In this document: positions 1 to 9,051 of the stretch, in pieces | Numbering within the stretch: position 1 is the first letter of the stretch | Layout: each line of letters begins with the position of its first letter | Source: Tubulinosema ratisbonensis | Taxonomy: Eukaryota; Microsporidia; Tubulinosematidae | Direction: 5' to 3' | DNA: 18,382 nt | Assembly: GCA_004000155.1 (NCBI GenBank) | Contig: RCSS01000248.1 | Location: forward strand, 1 to 18,382 | Notes under the pieces: model-generated | The model's database searches: none | Told to the model about the DNA's origin: nothing | Seen by the model: only the letters and a program-made list of their open reading frames with translations | Translations under genes and position numbers: made by a program

Positions 1-103
1 GTTAAAAATAAAAATCATTTTTTCTTAATAAGTTAGTTATTTTTAAATAAAACAAAATAAATAATTTAATTTATAAAATTAAACTATAAAATTATAAATA
101 TTT

Positions 104-1486
104 TTAACTATTCGTTACACAATCTTTATCATCCTTAAATACATAAACAGTGGAAGTTTCTTCTTCTTTTGTTGGGGTAGTAACACAATTCTCTTTTTTA
201 TTTACTGGCCTATCTATACATTTTTCTTTTTTAGGCTGTGTATACTTAAATATTGTATTAATTATTGTTTGATTCTGCTGATTTGGTATATTTTGAGTTT
301 TTATTTTAGTTTTTGTCAAAGTTTTAATTTTAGAAAATGTCTCTGTTATTTTTATTGGCTGTGTGGTTGTTTTCACAATTGTTTCTATTTGTTCAGAAGG
401 TTGTTCTTTTATTTCTTTGATAAGTGATTTTAATAAAGAAGGAGAAATTATACTTTTGATCGCCTCTTCTATTTTCTCTTGGTTAAATGGTAAATCATTC
501 TTTATCGTAGAGGGGGATTCTTTAGTTTGGCTTATGGTTGATGGTTCTGTTTGAGATGAGACGGGTGTATTTGTTATTGTTGTGGGATTGGTAGATGATG
601 TTGTAGTAAAANTATTAGTTTCTTTTTCAGTCACAGTGGTTTGTAGAAGAGAAGATAAAATTTTTTCTGTTGTGGTTGTTGTTGTGTAAGAATTTGTGAT
701 TGTGTTTGTGTAAGTGCTTAAAAAAGACTCAGTTAAAATTCTAGTGGTTGTAAAAGATGTTGTATGTGTCTCAGTAAAGGATGNTGTTTTAGTTTCTGTT
801 AATGTTTGTAACAAAGTGGTAAAAATACTTTCAGTGGTTGTAGTTGATGATGTGGTAGTTTCTGTGGAAATACAAGTTTTTAATTTGGTAACAGGCACTT
901 TTTCTGTTATGGTGGACACTTTGTAATTTATTATTGGCATTTCGCTTGTTATTGTTGTGGTAACTTCTCTATACAAAGTTATAGGTTCATTTACAGTAAT
1001 GGTGGAATAAATTGGTCTGATAACAGTTACAACATTTTCAGACACAGAGGTATTCTTTTGATCATTTGAAATATTTGTTGAATCTGTATTATTTTGATCA
1101 ACCAAGTTAACTTTCTGATCTATCAAATTAGACTTTTGATCACTTTGCGTATTCTTTATTTTCGCAACACTTTTCAAAGGTTTATAGTTAATTTTAACAT
1201 TTTTCTCATCATTGCAATTAGGATTTGGCATTCCTTTGGAATTAATTTGAATTTGTGGCAAGTTCTCATTCATAACAAAGTAACATTTTTGTTTTTCACA
1301 TTCAGGATCTTTTTGTATTGGCATATTAAAGCTTCGTAAAAAATTGTCATATTCCGGTTTAGGTAAGTAAGTAGAATTAGAGCAGTCTAGGGCATTTACC
1401 CCGTATTGCCTGCATCTATTGTTAATCTCATCAGGGCTTAAGTTATTTGCGAAGAGTATAAAATTATAAAAGAGAGCAATATTCAT
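104..1486 (-). CDS. secreted Thr/Ser-rich mucin-like protein (about 460 aa)
   Basis: I do not recognise the family. The reading frame opens further upstream (to 1549), but only with a TTG codon. The first ATG is at 1486 and is directly followed by a hydrophobic stretch (MNIALFYNFILFANN), a plausible signal peptide, so I start there. A cysteine-containing N-terminal part (about residues 20-95) is followed by DQK-type repeats (about 115-145). A long Thr/Ser-rich segment (about 152-330) comes next, then a Lys/Thr-rich tail with a few cysteines. Within the Thr-rich part a block of about 20 residues is duplicated (about 216-234 and 271-290, both beginning TTTE and containing LLQT). Such composition fits an O-glycosylated surface, spore-wall or polar-tube-associated protein; that role is inference from composition only. 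Two N bases (612 and 784) leave two residues undefined. No CCC motif is visible just upstream of the ATG. Confidence 0.75.
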   Translation of the reverse strand: MNIALFYNFILFANNLSPDEINNRCRQYGVNALDCSNSTYLPKPEYDNFLRSFNMPIQKDPECEKQKCYFVMNENLPQIQINSKGMPNPNCNDEKNVKINYKPLKSVAKIKNTQSDQKSNLIDQKVNLVDQNNTDSTNISNDQKNTSVSENVVTVIRPIYSTITVNEPITLYREVTTTITSEMPIINYKVSTITEKVPVTKLKTCISTETTTSSTTTTESIFTTLLQTLTETKTXSFTETHTTSFTTTRILTESFLSTYTNTITNSYTTTTTTEKILSSLLQTTVTEKETNXFTTTSSTNPTTITNTPVSSQTEPSTISQTKESPSTIKNDLPFNQEKIEEAIKSIISPSLLKSLIKEIKEQPSEQIETIVKTTTQPIKITETFSKIKTLTKTKIKTQNIPNQQNQTIINTIFKYTQPKKEKCIDRPVNKKENCVTTPTKEEETSTVYVFKDDKDCVTNS

Positions 1487-1921
1487 ATTTGTTTTCTTAC
1501 TTGTTGAGATTATATTTTGATGTAACAGGTTTGTTTTTTTATGTTTCAAAATTTTTTAAATTATTTAAAATTTTTTAAATTATTTTTTTTGCGAAATTTT
1601 TTTTTACTCTTTTCAGATAACATTTTTTTTAAAGTGTAAAAAAATAATTTGATTGTTTAAACTTTAAACTAACAGATTTATAAATAATCCTTTCTAAAGT
1701 TATAGCATAAAGATTTACATATGGTTTTCACTTAGCAAAAAAATAATCTTTTCTAGAGAGAACGTTTTTAATTTAATTCATAATTAAAAGTAAAAGATTA
1801 TTTATATTTAAAAGTTAAAGTTTTTATAACATTAAATCTTTTTTAGTTTAATTTTATTATATTTTGTGATTTTATTGTTATAATTTTCTAAAAAATTAAA
1901 TATTCTTCAATCTTTGACAAA

Positions 1922-1935
1922 CTCAGAATTTTAAT
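1922..1935. repeat. target-site duplication, left copy
   Basis: The 14-bp sequence ctcagaattttaat here is repeated exactly at 1995-2008. The two copies bracket the minus-strand retroposon fragment, as expected for target-primed insertion. The last T could equally belong to the poly-T run. Confidence 0.75.
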
Positions 1936-1994
1936 TTTTTTTTTGTTGCCTAGGGATGGGAAATCCATACGAAGATCTTTTCGCTATAACTTCT
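1936..1994 (-). mobile_element. 5'-truncated retroposon copy (3' end only)
   Basis: Read on the minus strand, positions 1994 to 1948 match 14123-14169 at 44 of 47 bases with no gaps. The match ends in the same CCTAGGC. It is followed by an A-rich tail (the T run at 1936-1944 plus GTT). Perfect 14-bp direct repeats flank it. A shared 3' end, a tail and a 5' truncation are hallmarks of LINE-type retroposition. This is a second, inverted copy of the family represented at 13958-14175. Confidence 0.8.
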
Positions 1995-2008
1995 CTCAGA
2001 ATTTTAAT
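1995..2008. repeat. target-site duplication, right copy
   Basis: Exact second copy of the 14-bp sequence at 1922-1935. It sits immediately next to the 5' truncation point of the minus-strand retroposon fragment. Confidence 0.75.
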
Positions 2009-2074
2009 GGTACAAAGGAAAAAGGTAGAATTACAAATAAATAGAAAAGAGAATCATTATTTTTTAATTTATAA

Positions 2075-2103
2075 AAAATAAGTATTGAAAAAATACTTAT
2101 TTT
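2075..2103. repeat. perfect 12-bp stem-loop
   Basis: The sequence aaaataagtatt (2075-2086) is the exact reverse complement of 2092-2103, with a 5-base loop. It lies in the spacer 3' of the 31-codon minus-strand ORF. Its function is unknown, and AT-rich palindromes of this size can arise by chance. Confidence 0.4.
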
Positions 2104-2116
2104 ATTGTCAAAACAC

Positions 2117-2212
2117 TTAAGGAGTTTTACCGTTTGCAAGTAAAAATCTATTAATTTTTATTAAACCATTTATTTTACCTATTCTTTTAATTTTATTTTT
2201 ATTCATCTTCAT
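2117..2212 (-). CDS. possible 31-aa basic peptide with CCC start signal
   Basis: An ATG at 2212 opens a 31-codon frame ending in TAA at 2117-2119. The peptide is rich in Lys, Arg, Ile and Asn. A CCC triplet lies four bases upstream of the ATG (GGG at 2217-2219 on the plus strand), in the place of the microsporidian start-site signal. The size and charge would suit a very small ribosomal-type protein, but I cannot match it to one. In such AT-rich sequence an ORF this short can be fortuitous. Confidence 0.22.
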   Translation of the reverse strand: MKMNKNKIKRIGKINGLIKINRFLLANGKTP

Positions 2213-2630
2213 TTCAGGGTGTTTAGATTTATTTTTTTTAATCAAGACAATTTTTATTAAATATTTTAAGTTAATCATTTAATTAAGAATTTTCTCTCAT
2301 AAACAATAAAAACATACAGAAATACTTTTAAAAATACATCTTTTTATTATCTTGTAAAACTTAAAAATTATTTAAATTTTTATGTTTTAAATAAAAAAAA
2401 TATTACTCAACGAGTTGGACTCAGGAAGGCATTAAAACATGAATAAAACAAAAAGACATTTTAATTTTGAATCAATATGTTTAAACTATTCAGTACATAA
2501 GTCAGTTACATGTGAGCGACAAATATTTGTATTTTAATCTTAAAAAAATAACATCTTCAAGAATTAAAAATGATTTATTCAACTAAAATTTTTAAGTTAA
2601 AAATATTTTTTACTCTGATTTATTTATATT

Positions 2631-3131
2631 TTAATTATTGGTATTTTCTCGATCATTAGTCCTATTATTAACTTCATAATCTGAAAAATCATAATACCTA
2701 TTTCTTATGGTTGTATTATTAAAGCAAGGAATATTGCTAGGATGAGTAAAAAATGGCTCATTCATTCTCTCTCTTCTATAATTATAATGATTCATAAATA
2801 ATTGGTCAATTTCTTCGTCGCACAATACTCCCTCTTTTCTATCAGTTAAGAGNTCACAAACCTCTCCTTCTTTTGGTGGTCCTTCATAAACAATCCTTAA
2901 TCCGTGCTTCAATATTGGCATTTCGCAGCAAATAACTTGTACTTTAAAAAACATCCTGGCAGAAATAGGTAATCCTGGGAAATCATAGATACGTGGGTAT
3001 CCATAAATAGTCTTGGCATGGCTGTCCAATCTGTCAAACTTTGATGATCTGATGTTATGCTCACTAATAATTCTCTTCCAATACAATATCCTTCTTTTTA
3101 CTATTCCTCTTGGTATTACTCTTATATTCAT
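2631..3131 (-). CDS. hypothetical protein (166 aa)
   Basis: I do not recognise the family. The ATG at 3131 is the first in frame, and the gene diverges from RPA1 across a 362-bp spacer. The N-terminus is basic (about residues 1-25, several Arg and Lys). The middle (about 40-95) reads like a folded domain, with the string YPRIYDFPGLP, paired cysteines and hydrophobic strands. The C-terminal third is Asn/Arg-rich and polar. There is no signal peptide or membrane segment. One N at 2853 falls on a third codon position and gives Asp or Glu. Codon use is less AT-extreme than in the flanks, and the frame holds 166 codons in AT-rich DNA, both supporting a real gene. No CCC motif stands just upstream. 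Confidence 0.65.
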   Translation of the reverse strand: MNIRVIPRGIVKRRILYWKRIISEHNIRSSKFDRLDSHAKTIYGYPRIYDFPGLPISARMFFKVQVICCEMPILKHGLRIVYEGPPKEGEVCXLLTDRKEGVLCDEEIDQLFMNHYNYRRERMNEPFFTHPSNIPCFNNTTIRNRYYDFSDYEVNNRTNDRENTNN

Positions 3132-3493
3132 GTTTTGTTTTGGTTTTTTTTATTTTTATACTTTAATGTGTTTCTCCTTTTTTAAATTAGAAAATGTTTG
3201 TGATCTTTTAATTTTATTCATCAATTTTGTTATAAAAATCATTTTAAGTAAATAAGTGTTTCAAAGTGTTTATTTGATAAAAGAATGTTTTTAATCAAAA
3301 AGGAGATTTTTAGCCTGAAAAATGATTTTATAAAAATTTTTAATCATTAATTGATATTTAAAATTCTATTTTTGAAGATAATTTATAAAAATTAATATTT
3401 TATTAAATTTAAAAATGTAAAAAAAATCTGTGTGTTAATTTAAAAATGATTTTTTAATTAATTTTTTTAAAAATAAAATATTTTTCTACCCAC
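3132..3493. other. divergent promoter spacer
   Basis: Shared 5' spacer between the minus-strand 166-aa gene and RPA1. It is AT-rich with long A and T runs. I see no ORF or RNA gene. The only distinct signal is the CCC triplet next to the RPA1 start. Confidence 0.5.
3489..3491 (+). promoter_or_regulatory. CCC start-site signal of RPA1
   Basis: The context is ctacccacATG. The CCC lies two bases before the start codon and is the only GC cluster in the AT-rich leader. CCC or GGG motifs immediately upstream of the ATG are an established microsporidian gene signal. It supports the chosen RPA1 start. Confidence 0.6.
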
Positions 3494-6400
3494 ATGTTGT
3501 TTAAGCCAAAAGGAATTAGTTTTGATTTGTACACTGATGAAGAATTGTTAAACATTTGTACTGTAGAAATAACTGAAAATGTTTCACTTGATAATTTAGG
3601 TCATCCTATTAAAAATGGTTTACACGATGAAAGGATGGGTCCACTCTCTCAAGGAAGTTTTTGTCATTCATGTAAACAAGGATATTTTTCTTGTCCTGGT
3701 CATTTTGGGTACATTAAGACTGATGAGTATATTAAACCATTGACAGTTGATTTAGTAATGAATGTTTTAATGATTAAGTGTTTAAATTGTAAAAATTATA
3801 AAATTAGATCTCAGAAAAAAGATGAAAAAAAGTCAAAAAAGAAATCAAAAGAAGAAGAAACAGAGTCAGATTTTAATGAAAAAGAGAAGTTGAGTGAATT
3901 AGAGGAATTTGCTGAAAAAGAAAAGTTAAGTGAAGAAGAAGATTTGAGCGAAGAATATCAATCAGATAAGAATGTTGAATCATTAACAATTTATGAATTA
4001 ATAAAAGAAACAGAGAAATTTAATCTTTCTGCGGTAAAAAGATTAAGAAAACTTATTGGAATAAAAAAATGTATGCATTGTTTAACTCAAACAAGGTCAA
4101 TACATAAAATTAACAATGAATTATTCATAAAAGAAGAAAAACTTTTAGTTGAGAAAATAAAAGAAATTTTAGGAAAAAAATTTGACAAATGTTTCAGTAA
4201 AGTAGTTTTAGTGACCCCAAACAAATTTAGACCATTAAATTTTATGGGAAATAAAGTTTATGAGGATAGTAAAAATGGTTTATACAGCAAAATACTCAAA
4301 GAAAAGAATGTAAGTTTAATTTCTCAAATAGATTTGTGTATCAAATCTTTGATAGAAAAGAAAGAAGGTATTTTTAGACAAAATGTTNTAGGAAAAAGAG
4401 TAAATTTCAGTGCTAGAAGTGTTATTTCACCCGATCCTAATTTAGAGACTGGTGAAATTGGTTTACCATTAATTTTTGCTAAAAAACTTTCTTTTCCTGA
4501 GAGAGTCAATGAATTTAATTTTAACAGACTTTTTTTGGCAGTAATTAATGGAAACAAATATCCTGGTGCCACTCATTTATCNTGCGATGACACAAAAATA
4601 GATTTAAGTTTTTTAGATGAAAATAGAAGAAAATCTTTGGCGTACCAACTTAAATTAGGAAACAAAGTGGTACATAGACACGTGAGTGACAAAGATTACT
4701 TGTTGGTAAACAGACAGCCATCCTTGCATAAACCAAGTTTAATGGCGCACAAAGTAAAAGTACTACAAGGCGAGAAAACAATTAGAATGCACTACGCCAA
4801 TTGCAATTCTTACAACGCAGATTTCGATGGTGACGAAATGAATCTTCACTTAGTACAAGATTACTTGGCAATGAGCGAAGCNAAAAATATTTTAAGCACA
4901 GACAATAATTATAAAAGTGATACAAATAATAAACCAATAAGAGGGTTAGTACAAGATCACATTGTTGGAGCCACACTTTTAACCATGAAAGATTCTTTTT
5001 TTACACAAAGTGAATATTTTTATTTAATCAGTTCATCAGAAAAAAAGAATAAAAAAATCAAAAGTGCAATTTTAAGACCTGTCATTTTATTTACAGGAAA
5101 ACAAGTTGTTTCTAATTTACTTATAAATTTGAACACCAAAATTACTTTTACGTTAAAAAGTAAAGTAGAATTAGAAGAAGTAAATTTTAAAAATTCACAT
5201 TTATTGACAGGTGTTTTAGATAAAAATACTTTGGGACCAAGCAGTTTCTCATTGCCAGATTTGGTAGGAAAAGACCATAATCTTATTTTATCATCCTTTA
5301 GCAAATTAATTAACAGGTATTTGATTAAGTATGGGTTTACTTTAAGGATCAATGATTTGTATTTGAATGATTTGGGAGAGAAAGAGAGATTGAAAGAAAT
5401 TAAGAATAGTATTTTACAGACAGAAGCATTGTATAATTTAACTAATCAGAATTATACATCTTTTAATTTAGAAAAAGAGGATTCTTTGAGTCAGAATGGT
5501 GATTTATCTGAAGAAAAAAATAAAGAACCTGAGAAAAAAAATAAACTTGATGATGAAAAAGAACGAGTTAATTATTTAAATAATAATTTATATTGGAATG
5601 AAGAAAAGTACGAAGAAATGTCTTCTCTCTTTAAAAATACAATGAATAAATTTACAACCTCAATTCTTAACACCTCAATGGAAAATACTCTTATTCCTTT
5701 CCCTTACAATAATCTTTCCTTAATAGTTTTATCGGGTGCTAAAGGATCTTTGGTAAATATTTCTCAAATATGTTGTTTATTAGGTCAACAAGAATTAGAA
5801 GGGAAAAGAGTACCACTTATGAAAAATAATTTAACTTTGCAAATACTTTCAAATAACAAAGAAGGATCTTCTATTTTTGAGAGTGAAGTGGAAAAGGGAG
5901 GCTTTATTTTTGATAGATTCCTTACGGGAATAAAAATTCATTCTTTTTTCTTTCATTGTATGGCGGGAAGGGAAGGTTTGATTGATACTGCTGTTAAAAC
6001 TGCTAGAAGTGGTTATTTACAAAGATGTTTAGTAAAACATTTGGAAGGATTGGTAGTAAACTACAATGGGACTGTGCTTAATAATTCTTATTCACTCATT
6101 TCTTACCAAAGTAAAAAGGAAAGTGGCACTCCGGTAGGTTTAATAGCTGCGCAGAGCATTGGTGAACCAAGTACCCAAATGACTTTGAATACTTTTCACT
6201 TGGCAGGTGTGGGAAGTAAAAACGTAACACTTGGAATACCACGTTTGAGAGAAATTCTTATGGTAAACAGAACAAATAAAAAGTACGTGGTTGTAAAAAA
6301 TACCAATTTTAATTCTTTTTTTACAAAGCTAAAAGAAATTTTGAAGAAAGTAGAAATACAAGAATCTTTCGAAGAAAGAAAAATTGTAAAAGTAAAATTA

Positions 6401-7462
6401 GAATTGAAAGAAAAAATTGTTGAAGAAGTTTGTGCAATTTTAAATGAAAAGTTTCTTTTACTTTTAAATAAGAAAATTAAAAAAGTAATTCAAGAGAGGG
6501 TAAGCATAGAAGCTAATATTGTTAAAGAGGAACAGAATGAAGAAATAAACGAAGAAGAAGACGTTTTTAATGAAAATAGTGAAAAAAGTGAGAGTGTAAG
6601 TGAAGAATCTTCTCTAAGTTTCAATGACGAAGAATTAAATGAGGAAAATAATTTTAGAGAAAAAAGAATAAAAGTAGAAGAAAATAAAAAATTAAAAGGA
6701 AAAATAGTAAACAAACTAAAACTTTCTTCCTCTGATGATTGTATTTTCTTAGAATGTGTTGTTTTGAATAATTCTGAGTTAATTTTGTATCCTTTTATCA
6801 TAGACACATTAGAATCAATAAAATTAAAAGAATCAGAGGTGACTAACGTAATAAAAGACACTAAAGAGGGTATTACCACTGTAGAAGGGTGCGGATTAAA
6901 TTACATGACTAAATTTGTATTAGAAAATATAAAATATGACAAAGAAAATGACTCAGAAGATTTTTTAGTAAATAATTCAAATGAAGAGGTACTTAAAGAA
7001 GTAGAAGAAATTATAAAAGTAATGAATCCTAACCCTCACCAAAAGAAATTTAAACAAATAAAAGTAAACAACTCTTTTATTGATTTGATTGATAAAATAT
7101 TTTTAACCACATATTCAAATGATATTCAATCAGTGAACACAGTCCTAGGCTTAGAAGCAGGAAGGACTGTTTTAATCAAAGAATTAAAGAATGTTTTTGA
7201 CTGTTATGGTATTAGTATTGATATAAATCACTTAAATTTGATAGGAGATTACATGTGTAGGAGTGGAAATATCAAAGCATTTAATAGAAATAGCTTTAAA
7301 GATGAAGATTGTTTAATTCAAAGGATGTCCTTCGAAAGCACATATTCAGTCCTTAAAAATAGTTTAAAAAAGAATATTAAAATTAATGGACCTTCTTCTA
7401 AACAACTGATTGGTGGTATTATTAAGGAAGAATGTGAGATTATTTATGATTTAAATAATTAA
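3494..7462 (+). CDS. RPA1: DNA-directed RNA polymerase I largest subunit (RPA1/RPA190)
   Basis: Catalytic subunit of RNA polymerase I, which transcribes rRNA in the nucleolus. The start is fixed by the CCC signal and by DNLGHP near residue 34, as in Pol I homologues. Zinc site 1 is C57-x2-C60-x6-C67-x2-H70; a second uses C96-x2-C99 and C193-x2-C196. The clamp/switch region reads [17 protein letters not shown] (about 300-316). The catalytic loop is [13 protein letters not shown], with Mg-binding D443, D445 and D447. The bridge helix is about 824-848 ([25 protein letters not shown]). The trigger loop is [13 protein letters not shown], 890-902, with His902. The Pol I-type [17 protein letters not shown] follows. 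At 1322 aa it is much shorter than yeast Rpa190 (about 1660). The region between bridge helix and trigger loop (foot) is reduced to about 30 residues. Acidic low-complexity insertions lie at about 105-165 and 1010-1056. N bases at 4388, 4582 and 4882 do not break the frame. Confidence 0.96.
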   Translation: MLFKPKGISFDLYTDEELLNICTVEITENVSLDNLGHPIKNGLHDERMGPLSQGSFCHSCKQGYFSCPGHFGYIKTDEYIKPLTVDLVMNVLMIKCLNCKNYKIRSQKKDEKKSKKKSKEEETESDFNEKEKLSELEEFAEKEKLSEEEDLSEEYQSDKNVESLTIYELIKETEKFNLSAVKRLRKLIGIKKCMHCLTQTRSIHKINNELFIKEEKLLVEKIKEILGKKFDKCFSKVVLVTPNKFRPLNFMGNKVYEDSKNGLYSKILKEKNVSLISQIDLCIKSLIEKKEGIFRQNVXGKRVNFSARSVISPDPNLETGEIGLPLIFAKKLSFPERVNEFNFNRLFLAVINGNKYPGATHLXCDDTKIDLSFLDENRRKSLAYQLKLGNKVVHRHVSDKDYLLVNRQPSLHKPSLMAHKVKVLQGEKTIRMHYANCNSYNADFDGDEMNLHLVQDYLAMSEXKNILSTDNNYKSDTNNKPIRGLVQDHIVGATLLTMKDSFFTQSEYFYLISSSEKKNKKIKSAILRPVILFTGKQVVSNLLINLNTKITFTLKSKVELEEVNFKNSHLLTGVLDKNTLGPSSFSLPDLVGKDHNLILSSFSKLINRYLIKYGFTLRINDLYLNDLGEKERLKEIKNSILQTEALYNLTNQNYTSFNLEKEDSLSQNGDLSEEKNKEPEKKNKLDDEKERVNYLNNNLYWNEEKYEEMSSLFKNTMNKFTTSILNTSMENTLIPFPYNNLSLIVLSGAKGSLVNISQICCLLGQQELEGKRVPLMKNNLTLQILSNNKEGSSIFESEVEKGGFIFDRFLTGIKIHSFFFHCMAGREGLIDTAVKTARSGYLQRCLVKHLEGLVVNYNGTVLNNSYSLISYQSKKESGTPVGLIAAQSIGEPSTQMTLNTFHLAGVGSKNVTLGIPRLREILMVNRTNKKYVVVKNTNFNSFFTKLKEILKKVEIQESFEERKIVKVKLELKEKIVEEVCAILNEKFLLLLNKKIKKVIQERVSIEANIVKEEQNEEINEEEDVFNENSEKSESVSEESSLSFNDEELNEENNFREKRIKVEENKKLKGKIVNKLKLSSSDDCIFLECVVLNNSELILYPFIIDTLESIKLKESEVTNVIKDTKEGITTVEGCGLNYMTKFVLENIKYDKENDSEDFLVNNSNEEVLKEVEEIIKVMNPNPHQKKFKQIKVNNSFIDLIDKIFLTTYSNDIQSVNTVLGLEAGRTVLIKELKNVFDCYGISIDINHLNLIGDYMCRSGNIKAFNRNSFKDEDCLIQRMSFESTYSVLKNSLKKNIKINGPSSKQLIGGIIKEECEIIYDLNN

Positions 7463-7537
7463 AATAAAAAATAATTTTTTTAATTTATAGAATATTTAAT
7501 CTATTTTTAAATTTAATTGTTATAAATTATAACTATC

Positions 7538-7646
7538 CATCCTTGATGGATTAATTTGTTTTTATAATTTATTTTAAGTATAAAATATTCTCATTTACTT
7601 CTTTTTTCTTTAATTTCTCATGTTTACTTTTTCTTGGAGTTAAAAA
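7538..7646. repeat. diverged direct repeat, copy A
   Basis: Begins with catccttgatgga and ends with tttttcttggagttaaaaa. The same order of words occurs at 8556-8684 (catccttgatgaa ... tttttcttggggtaaaaa), with indels between them. The 5' end folds into a small hairpin (ATCCATC-ctt-GATGGAT, 7536-7552). Its origin is unknown. Confidence 0.5.
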
Positions 7647-7879
7647 ATAAATAAAATTATAAATAAATTATAATTTTGTTATGAATTATAACATAAAAAA
7701 ATTGCTTCTTTGTCTGAAAATTATATGAATTTTACAAAATTTTTTTACTTAACAAAATATTCACTTGAAAATTTACAACAAGAAATTTTGTTGTTTAAAA
7801 TGATTCATTTTATTTGAATTTTGTAAAAAATAAATCAACATTTCTCAAATAATAAAAAAAATTATAATTAAAAAATAGG

Positions 7880-8084
7880 TTATTTTTCATTTATTATTTG
7901 ATAAATGCTTTTTAATTTTTCTGCTTTCTTTTCTTTTAATTCATTACAATTAACTATTAATTCTTCTTTATATTTACTCATATTATCAATTATTTCTTCT
8001 ATTTTATCATTGTATTCATTTGTTTTATCAATTATTTCTTCTATTATTTTTTTTTAATTCTTCTTTTTTAGCTTCCATTTGCAT
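7880..8084 (-). pseudogene. small coiled-coil ORF with a frameshift in a homopolymer
   Basis: On the minus strand an ATG at 8084 (or in frame at 8078) starts 12 codons that run into a 9-base A run (8047-8055, T on the plus strand). The +0 frame then stops, but one frame over it stays open to TAA at 7880-7882. That adds about 55 residues of Lys/Glu/Ile-rich helical sequence. EEIID occurs twice, 14 residues apart, as a coiled-coil-like repeat. One A fewer in the run would give a single frame of about 67 codons. It is either a decayed gene or a homopolymer sequencing error. Product unknown. Confidence 0.5.
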
Positions 8085-8451
8085 AAATTATAAAATACTT
8101 TTTTTATTTTAAAAATCAAATTTTTATGATTCTTTGCAATAAATTATTTTATTTTATGAAAAAACTTATTAGATTTTTTACAGGTATGAATATTAAAAAA
8201 TTTTAATTTGTAAAAGTATCACTTTTATTTAAATTGTCTTTATTCTTTTCTTTTTTCATTCCTAAAATATATCCCCTGTTTTGTTCACATATTTATAAAT
8301 TAAAAATTTTATAACAGAATTAATTTAATTGATGAAATGGTCGATTAACATCCAACAATTGGATTAACGAACTTTGGTAAGAAGAAACATAATTTTTTTA
8401 TTAAAAAAATTATTTAATTTGTAATATAATTAAATATATTTTATTTGTCAT

Positions 8452-8470
8452 AACTCACTTTCTGTGAGTT
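8452..8470. repeat. 7-bp stem-loop
   Basis: AACTCAC (8452-8458) pairs with GTGAGTT (8464-8470) across a 5-base loop. It lies about 100 bp before repeat copy B. Role unknown. Confidence 0.3.
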
Positions 8471-8555
8471 GTGGTGAAAAAAATGCATAAAGATCGATTC
8501 ATTTTTATTATATTTTTTTCGCATAAGTAAATATTTCTATGTTTATTTATTGATG

Positions 8556-8684
8556 CATCCTTGATGAATTATTTGCGGTATAAAAAGTATTAAATAAAGT
8601 TTTGATAACTTATTTAAATATAAAAAATTCTTATTTGTTTATTTCTTCTTATAATTTCTCTGTTTATTTTTCTTGGGGTAAAAA
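8556..8684. repeat. diverged direct repeat, copy B
   Basis: Partner of 7538-7646 in the same orientation about 1 kb away. The best-conserved part is the 3' half (about 75 bp), which ends in ttcttggggtaaaaa. The first 13 bases also match well, and the middle carries a roughly 20-bp length difference. Confidence 0.5.
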
Positions 8685-8910
8685 TAGATTGAAATTTTTA
8701 TTCTTTTATTAACATTTAAACTCACGTAAAGCGTTTTTTTTTATTTAAAAGACAAACTCTTTAAAAGTTAAATTTTTGGGGTTGATCTACAATAGTATAA
8801 AGGTAATAAGAAAATTATTAGCATAAGAAGTTGAATAACCTTATTTCATTACAGACAAAAAAATAACTTTATCAGATATTTTAAAACCCTTAGTATTACG
8901 CTTGTCTAAA

Positions 8911-8940
8911 AGATAGATAGAAAAGTATTTTTATCTATCT
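8911..8940. repeat. GATA-repeat hairpin
   Basis: AGATAGATA (8911-8919) is the exact reverse complement of TATCTATCT (8932-8940), with a 12-base loop. This is a short tetranucleotide-type inverted repeat in the gene-poor region. Confidence 0.4.
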
Positions 8941-9051
8941 ATATTTTAAGATAGTGTTTTTTTAAAGATAAATCTAAGAAAAGAAATGTTAACTGGCAAA
9001 TATTATAATGATCAAATTAAAATTTAATTTTAACTTTTAAAATATAATGAC

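Larger units (their letters stand above)
1550..2630. other. AT-rich intergenic spacer with a truncated retroposon copy
   Basis: No substantial ORF is present. The spacer contains the 59-bp retroposon fragment at 1936-1994 with its flanking direct repeats. It also contains a perfect 12-bp stem-loop (2075-2086 pairing with 2092-2103) and a 31-codon basic ORF on the minus strand (2117-2212). The rest is AT-rich sequence with no RNA gene that I can recognise. Confidence 0.6.

Noticed and set aside
363..1339. Plus-strand ORFs of 63 to 81 codons opposite the Thr-rich gene
   Set aside because: They are complementary-strand frames of a low-complexity coding region and have no coding character of their own.
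2405..2440. GC-richer patch resembling part of a tRNA
   Set aside because: No acceptor stem, anticodon arm or T-loop could be placed around it.
3013..3255. 80-codon plus-strand ORF across the start of the 166-aa gene
   Set aside because: Half is antisense to that gene and half is AT-rich spacer rich in Phe and Leu codons, typical of chance frames.
4324..6879. Minus-strand ORFs of 64 to 129 codons inside RPA1
   Set aside because: All lie antisense within a strongly identified gene.
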